Shown here: positions 7,123 through 11,102 of the stretch, piece by piece
Position numbering within the stretch: the first letter of the stretch is position 1
Layout: each line of letters starts with the position of its first letter
From: Sandarakinorhabdus sp.
GTDB lineage: Bacteria > Pseudomonadota > Alphaproteobacteria > Sphingomonadales > Sphingomonadaceae
Direction: 5' to 3'
NCBI GenBank assembly: GCA_025458465.1
Contig: JALOSK010000121.1
Span: forward strand, 1-11,102
Length of the DNA stretch: 11,102 bases
Made by a program: the position numbers and the translations under genes
Notes under the pieces: model-generated
The model's database searches: none
The model's input: the letters and a program-made list of their open reading frames with translations, nothing else
Told to the model about the DNA's origin: nothing

Positions 7123-9498
7123 ATGGCAACGCGGGCAGCAGAGGCAGTTTCGCCGCGCACGAGGCGGGCCACGGCGCGCCCGGCTGGCGGCCCGGCCTGG
7201 CTGGTGACGCTGCGCGTCGCCCTGGCCGTGTTCATGCGGCAGCTGGCCCGCATGGCCGCCGGCGCCGGCATTGCCATCGCCGGCCTTGCGCTGGCCCTCG
7301 CCCTCACCAGCCATTCGCCGCTGGATCCCTCGTTCAACACCGCGACGGCCCGTGCACCGGGCAACGCACTGGGCGGGTTTGGCGCCCATCTGTCGGATCT
7401 GTTGCTGCAATTGGCGGGCTGGCCGGTGCTGCTGCTGGTGCCGGCGCTGGTGCTGGCCGGCTGGCGCGTGGCGCTGAACCAGGGCGTGCCGGTGCCGCGC
7501 ATGGCCGGCGGCACCATTGCCGGCACGCTGTTCATTTCCGCTGCGGCTGGCGGTTTCGATCTGCCCGGCGCCGGCGCGCCGGCAGGGCCCGGCGGCCTGA
7601 TCGGGCAGGGCCTGGCGCGCCTTGGCATGGCGCTGGAAACCGTTCCGGAACTGACAGACGTGCCGGTGGGCGTGGTGCTGTCGCTGCTGCTGGCCCCGGC
7701 CGGGCTGGCGCTGATTGCGTTCGGCACCGCGATTTCGCGGGATAGTGTGGCCGATGCCATCGAGACCGTGCGCGGCTGGTGGCAGGGCACGCCCGATGAT
7801 GATGCCGAAACGCTGACGCTGCCGATACCGGCGCCCAGCGTGCGCCGCAGCAAGGCGGAACCCGAACTGATTGCCGAACCGGCCCCCGGCCCCACCGTGG
7901 TGACGCGAGAAGAAGCGCCAGCGCCCGGGAAGCGCGTGCGGCGGGACCGTCAGCAGGCGCTCGATCTGGGCGATGCCGCCGTGCTGCCGGGGCTGGACCT
8001 GCTGGCGCCGCCGCCCGCCGCACCGCGCGCACGCATCGATGCCGGCGCACTGGAACAGAATGCCCGGCTGCTGGAAGGCGTGCTGGAGGATTTCGGCGTG
8101 CGCGGCCGCATCGGCGAGGTGCGCCCCGGCCCCGTCGTCACCATGTATGAACTGGAGCCGGCGCCGGGCATCAAGGCCAGCCGGGTGATCGGCCTTGCCG
8201 ATGATATCGCCCGTTCGATGAGCGCGCTTTCGGCGCGTGTCGCGGTGGTGCCGGGCAAGAACGTCATCGGCATCGAACTGCCCAACCAGGTGCGCGAAAC
8301 GGTGTCGCTGTCCGAACTGCTGGGCAGCGCCGCCTTCGACAGCCGCAACGTCACGCTGCCGCTGGTGCTGGGCAAGGACATCGCCGGCGATCCGGTGGTG
8401 GCCGATCTGGCGCCGATGCCCCACCTGCTGATCGCCGGCACCACCGGTTCGGGCAAATCGGTGGGATTGAATGCCATGATCCTGTCGCTGCTCTACCGGA
8501 TGACCCCGGCGCAGTGCCGCCTGATCATGATCGATCCCAAGATGCTGGAACTGAAGATGTATGACGGGATCCCGCATCTGCTGGCCCCCGTTGTCGTCGA
8601 TCCGCCCAAGGCCATCCGCGCCCTGAAATGGGCCGTGGAGCAGATGGAGGATCGCTATCGCAAGATGAGCGAGCTGAACGTCCGCAGCCTCGCCAGCTTC
8701 AACCAGAAGGTGAAGGAAGCCCAGGCCGCCGGCAAGCCGTTCGTGCGCCGCGTGCAGACCGGTTGGGATCCGGAAACCGAGGCCCCGATCATCGAGGAAG
8801 AACTGCTCGATTTCGAACCGATGCCGCTGATCGTCATCGTGGTGGACGAACTGGCCGATCTGATGATGACGGCTGGCAAGGAAGTGGAATTCCTGATCCA
8901 GCGCCTGGCCCAGAAGGCGCGCGCCGCCGGCATCCACCTGATCATGGCAACACAGCGCCCATCGGTGGATGTGATCACCGGCGTCATCAAGGCCAATCTG
9001 CCCACCCGCATCAGCTTCCAGGTGACCAGCAAGATCGATTCGCGCACCATCCTGGGCGAACAGGGCGCCGAACAATTGCTGGGCAAGGGCGACATGCTGT
9101 GGATGTCGGGCGGCAAGCTGGTGCGCGTGCACGGGCCGTTCGTGTCAGACGATGAAGTGGAAGCCGTGGCCGAATTCTGGCGCGCGCAGGGCTCGCCCGA
9201 TTATCTGGACGCCGTCACCGAGGAACCGGCGGATCTGGATGGCCAGCTTGATCTGGCCAGCGCCGGGCTGACCGGCGGCGGCCGCGGCGATGACGAGGCG
9301 GATGTCTATGCCAAGGCCATCGACGTGGTGGCCAAGAACCAGAAGGCCAGCACCAGCTTCATCCAGCGCCACCTGCGCATCGGGTACAACAACGCCGCCC
9401 GCCTGATCGAGCGCATGGAGCAGGACGGCTTCGTGAGCCGCCCCGATCACGTCGGCCGGCGCGAGGTGTTGATCGACGAGTATGGAAACCGGCGCTAA
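7123..9498 (+). CDS. ftsK: DNA translocase FtsK/SpoIIIE
   Basis: A 791-aa septum-located DNA pump that clears and sorts chromosome termini at division and activates XerCD recombination. Four hydrophobic segments lie near 43-62, 92-113, 127-145 and 180-203, followed by a short Pro/Ala-rich linker to about 300. The motor domain has Walker A GTTGSGKS (439-446) and Walker B LIVIVVDELAD (D575, E576), then ATQRPSVDVITG. Residues from about 727 to the end form the winged-helix gamma domain that reads polar DNA guide sequences. The protein is far shorter than E. coli FtsK (about 1330) because the linker is short, as in SpoIIIE and many alphaproteobacteria. The ATG at 7123 is chosen; GAAGGG lies 12 nt upstream, and TTG at 7111 is an alternative adding four residues. 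The TAA stop overlaps the stop of the converging permease gene. Confidence 0.96.
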   Translation: MATRAAEAVSPRTRRATARPAGGPAWLVTLRVALAVFMRQLARMAAGAGIAIAGLALALALTSHSPLDPSFNTATARAPGNALGGFGAHLSDLLLQLAGWPVLLLVPALVLAGWRVALNQGVPVPRMAGGTIAGTLFISAAAGGFDLPGAGAPAGPGGLIGQGLARLGMALETVPELTDVPVGVVLSLLLAPAGLALIAFGTAISRDSVADAIETVRGWWQGTPDDDAETLTLPIPAPSVRRSKAEPELIAEPAPGPTVVTREEAPAPGKRVRRDRQQALDLGDAAVLPGLDLLAPPPAAPRARIDAGALEQNARLLEGVLEDFGVRGRIGEVRPGPVVTMYELEPAPGIKASRVIGLADDIARSMSALSARVAVVPGKNVIGIELPNQVRETVSLSELLGSAAFDSRNVTLPLVLGKDIAGDPVVADLAPMPHLLIAGTTGSGKSVGLNAMILSLLYRMTPAQCRLIMIDPKMLELKMYDGIPHLLAPVVVDPPKAIRALKWAVEQMEDRYRKMSELNVRSLASFNQKVKEAQAAGKPFVRRVQTGWDPETEAPIIEEELLDFEPMPLIVIVVDELADLMMTAGKEVEFLIQRLAQKARAAGIHLIMATQRPSVDVITGVIKANLPTRISFQVTSKIDSRTILGEQGAEQLLGKGDMLWMSGGKLVRVHGPFVSDDEVEAVAEFWRAQGSPDYLDAVTEEPADLDGQLDLASAGLTGGGRGDDEADVYAKAIDVVAKNQKASTSFIQRHLRIGYNNAARLIERMEQDGFVSRPDHVGRREVLIDEYGNRR

Positions 9499-10250
9499 CC
9501 GCGCAGGAACAGCCCCACGGTGAGGCCGAAGCCGATCACGATCACCGCCACTTTCAGGGCCTTTTCCGGCACCACCGCCAGCGCCTTGGCACCCACATAG
9601 CCACCGGCCATCGCGCCGATGCCCACCACCAGCGCGTGCGCCCACGCGACGTTGCCGGTGAGCGCAAACAGGATGGCCGCCGTGGTGTTGGACAGCGAGA
9701 CCAGCACATTCTTGGTGCCGCCGGCAAATCGCACGGGCAGGCCGGCGATGGTGAGGCTGGCCAGCGTGAGGATGCCGGCACCACCGCCAAAGAAGCCGCT
9801 GTAGAGCGCGATCAGCGATTGGGTAAGCGCCGTGACCCAGGCCGGCGGTGGCGGCTTGTCCAGCGCCTTCTTGGGCCCGAACGCGCCCCAGGCGAACACG
9901 ATGGTGGCGAGCAGCACGAGCCACGGCACCATGGCGGCAAATATGCGGGTGGGCGTCGCATTCAGCAGCGCCGCACCGGCCACGCCGCCCACCAGCGCAA
10001 TCGCCGCCAGCGCCTTGAACGACAACCGCTCGGCCCCCGCCACCAGCTTGCGACCGGCGATCCCCGTGGTGATCTGGCCCGGAAACAGCGCCATGGTGGA
10101 GGTGATGTTGGCCAGCTTGGGATCAAGCCCGGCGGCGATCAGCGCCGGCAGGGTGATGAAGCTGCCGCCGCCGGCCAGCGCGTTCTGCGCACCGGCCCAC
10201 AGGCCGGCACCCAGCAGCAGCGCCAGCATGGCAGGTTCAGGGAAGGACAT
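9495..10250 (-). CDS. TauE/SafE-family membrane permease (putative sulfite/organosulfonate exporter)
   Basis: A 251-aa polytopic inner-membrane protein. The two family half-repeats are visible: GGGSFITLPAL (27-37) followed by LDPKLANITSTMALFPGQ, and GGGAGILTLASL (155-166) followed by RFAGGTKNVLVSLSNTTA. About eight hydrophobic segments span the chain, with a charged/proline break at 127-137. Members export or import sulfite, sulfoacetate and related anions by proton coupling, but most, including this one, have no assigned substrate. The ATG at 10250 is used; ATG at 10259 would add three residues, and neither has a good ribosome site. A longer open frame to 10577 overlaps the divergent lptB gene and is rejected. 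The gene is divergent from lptB and convergent with ftsK. No sulfur-metabolism gene adjoins it, so context does not help. Confidence 0.88.
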   Translation of the reverse strand: MSFPEPAMLALLLGAGLWAGAQNALAGGGSFITLPALIAAGLDPKLANITSTMALFPGQITTGIAGRKLVAGAERLSFKALAAIALVGGVAGAALLNATPTRIFAAMVPWLVLLATIVFAWGAFGPKKALDKPPPPAWVTALTQSLIALYSGFFGGGAGILTLASLTIAGLPVRFAGGTKNVLVSLSNTTAAILFALTGNVAWAHALVVGIGAMAGGYVGAKALAVVPEKALKVAVIVIGFGLTVGLFLRG

Positions 10251-10334
10251 GCCCAGCATCGCGGCGCGGCTTGCACCGAAATCACCGCTTTGGCGACAGT
10301 TTTTGGCGGTGTGCTGCCTTGGCGCGCCCGGCGT

Positions 10335-10365
10335 TTGGCTGTAGCGTCTTTGCGCAAGCAATAAT
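10335..10365 (+). promoter_or_regulatory. Possible promoter for lptB
   Basis: TTGGCT (10335-10340) and AATAAT (10360-10365, five of six matches to TATAAT) lie upstream of the lptB ATG, but the 19-bp spacer is longer than ideal. The 139-bp gap between the permease and lptB starts also carries four TTGGC copies (10290, 10303, 10319, 10335), possibly an operator array. Motif matches only. Confidence 0.3.
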
Positions 10366-10389
10366 CGCGCCAATTGCCTGGATGCCCGC

Positions 10390-11102
10390 ATGACCACCAC
10401 CGACAGCCTTGAGCGACCGGCGATGCCGCCTCCCAACGGGGAGGTGCTGCGTGGTCTGTCGGTCGACGGCATCGGCAAGAAATATGACAAGCGGGTCGTG
10501 CTGCGCGACGTGTCGCTTTCGGTGCGGCGCGGCGAAGTGGTGGGCCTGCTGGGCCCCAACGGCGCCGGCAAGACCACCTGTTTCTATTCGATCATGGGCC
10601 TTGCCATGCCGGATTCGGGCCGCATCCTGCTGGATGGCCACGACATCACCGGCCTGCCGATGTATCGCCGCGCCGCGCTTGGCCTGGGTTATCTGCCGCA
10701 GGAAACCAGCATCTTTCGCGGCATGACCGTGGAACAGAACATCATGGCGGTGCTGGAGGTTGCGGAGCCTGATCGCGCGGCGCGCGCCGCGCGGCTGGAG
10801 GAGCTGCTGGGCGAATTCAACATCACCCGGCTGCGCGCCGCGCCCGCCATGGCACTTTCGGGCGGGGAACGACGCCGCGCCGAGATTGCCCGCGCGCTGG
10901 CCGCCAACCCGTCGATCATGCTGCTCGATGAACCCTTCGCCGGCATCGATCCCATCTCCATCGCCGATATCCGCGCGCTGGTGGTGCAGTTGCGCGCGCG
11001 CGACATCGGCGTGCTGATCACCGATCACAACGTGCGCGAAACGCTGGAAATCGTGAACCGCGCCTGCATCATCTATGATGGCCGGGTGCTGTTCGAAGGC
11101 AC
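10390..11102 (+). CDS. lptB: LPS export ABC transporter ATP-binding protein LptB, cut by window edge
   Basis: The 237 codons present cover nearly all of an ABC ATPase that, with LptF and LptG, pulls lipopolysaccharide from the inner membrane across the Lpt bridge. Visible are Walker [10 protein letters not shown] (55-63, K61), the Q-loop region [19 protein letters not shown], signature LSGGE (156-160), Walker [12 protein letters not shown] (D180, E181) and the H-loop His at 213. GYLPQE-SIF-R-VEQN and DHNVRETL are specific to LptB rather than to LivF/LivG. It starts at ATG 10390 with a tail of about 25 residues before the ABC core, longer than E. coli LptB; ATG at 10423 is an alternative. lptC and lptA, usually just upstream in proteobacteria, are absent here: the gene is divergent from a TauE-type permease, so it heads its own unit. 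Confidence 0.93.
   Translation, partial: MTTTDSLERPAMPPPNGEVLRGLSVDGIGKKYDKRVVLRDVSLSVRRGEVVGLLGPNGAGKTTCFYSIMGLAMPDSGRILLDGHDITGLPMYRRAALGLGYLPQETSIFRGMTVEQNIMAVLEVAEPDRAARAARLEELLGEFNITRLRAAPAMALSGGERRRAEIARALAANPSIMLLDEPFAGIDPISIADIRALVVQLRARDIGVLITDHNVRETLEIVNRACIIYDGRVLFEG

Noticed and set aside
7000..9132. A 710-aa His/Gln/Arg-rich open frame on the minus strand
   Set aside because: It is the antisense shadow of ftsK in GC-rich DNA: low-complexity composition, no domain, and the plus strand encodes a motif-complete FtsK.
10251..10577. 109-residue N-terminal extension of the TauE-type permease
   Set aside because: It would overlap the start of the divergent lptB gene and has no family similarity; the protein begins normally at 10250.

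Overview
The window is GC-rich, densely packed bacterial chromosome. The gene families point to an alphaproteobacterium, most likely of the Sphingomonadales (a Novosphingobium/Sphingobium-like genome). Pointers are the linked thioredoxin-TPR, LON-domain and Trm112-like genes, a compact FtsK beside a ubiquinone hydroxylase, a detached lptB, and a sphingomonad/actinobacterial-style Baeyer-Villiger monooxygenase. This placement is inference from gene style, not a database result.

Layout, left to right. (1) Minus strand 1-684: first 228 residues of a CoA-acylating methylmalonate-semialdehyde dehydrogenase (mmsA), running off the left edge. (2) Minus strand 747-1694: CzcD-type cation diffusion facilitator with a His-rich N-terminus. 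(3) Minus strand 1881-1955: tRNA-Gly(GCC) with encoded CCA, followed by about 90 nt that fold into a bulged long stem, an inner hairpin and a clear intrinsic terminator. (4) Plus strand 2000-3755: three translationally coupled genes (thioredoxin-TPR/CnoX-like, LON substrate-binding-domain protein, Trm112-like 63-aa protein) joined by ATGA overlaps. (5) Minus strand 3752-5561: a Baeyer-Villiger monooxygenase gene broken by an exact 28-bp tandem duplication. (6) Minus strand 5673-6899: UbiH/UbiF/Coq6-family FAD hydroxylase, with a perfect 14-bp-stem inverted repeat downstream. (7) Plus strand 7123-9498: FtsK/SpoIIIE DNA translocase. (8) Minus strand 9495-10250: TauE/SafE-family permease. (9) Plus strand 10390 to the edge: LptB, the ATPase of LPS export, truncated by the window end.

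Most genes are housekeeping: envelope LPS transport, chromosome segregation, quinone biosynthesis, protein quality control, metal efflux, valine/propionate-type catabolism and a tRNA. I do not see a defence system, prophage, CRISPR array or complete mobile element, and nothing that amounts to a convincing new multi-gene system. The observations most worth a second look are the 28-bp duplication, which exactly explains the frameshift in the monooxygenase; the structured RNA between the tRNA and its terminator, a candidate tRNA-linked small RNA; the hairpin between ubiH and the monooxygenase; and the two convergent gene pairs whose stop codons overlap on opposite strands, leaving no room for a terminator between them.
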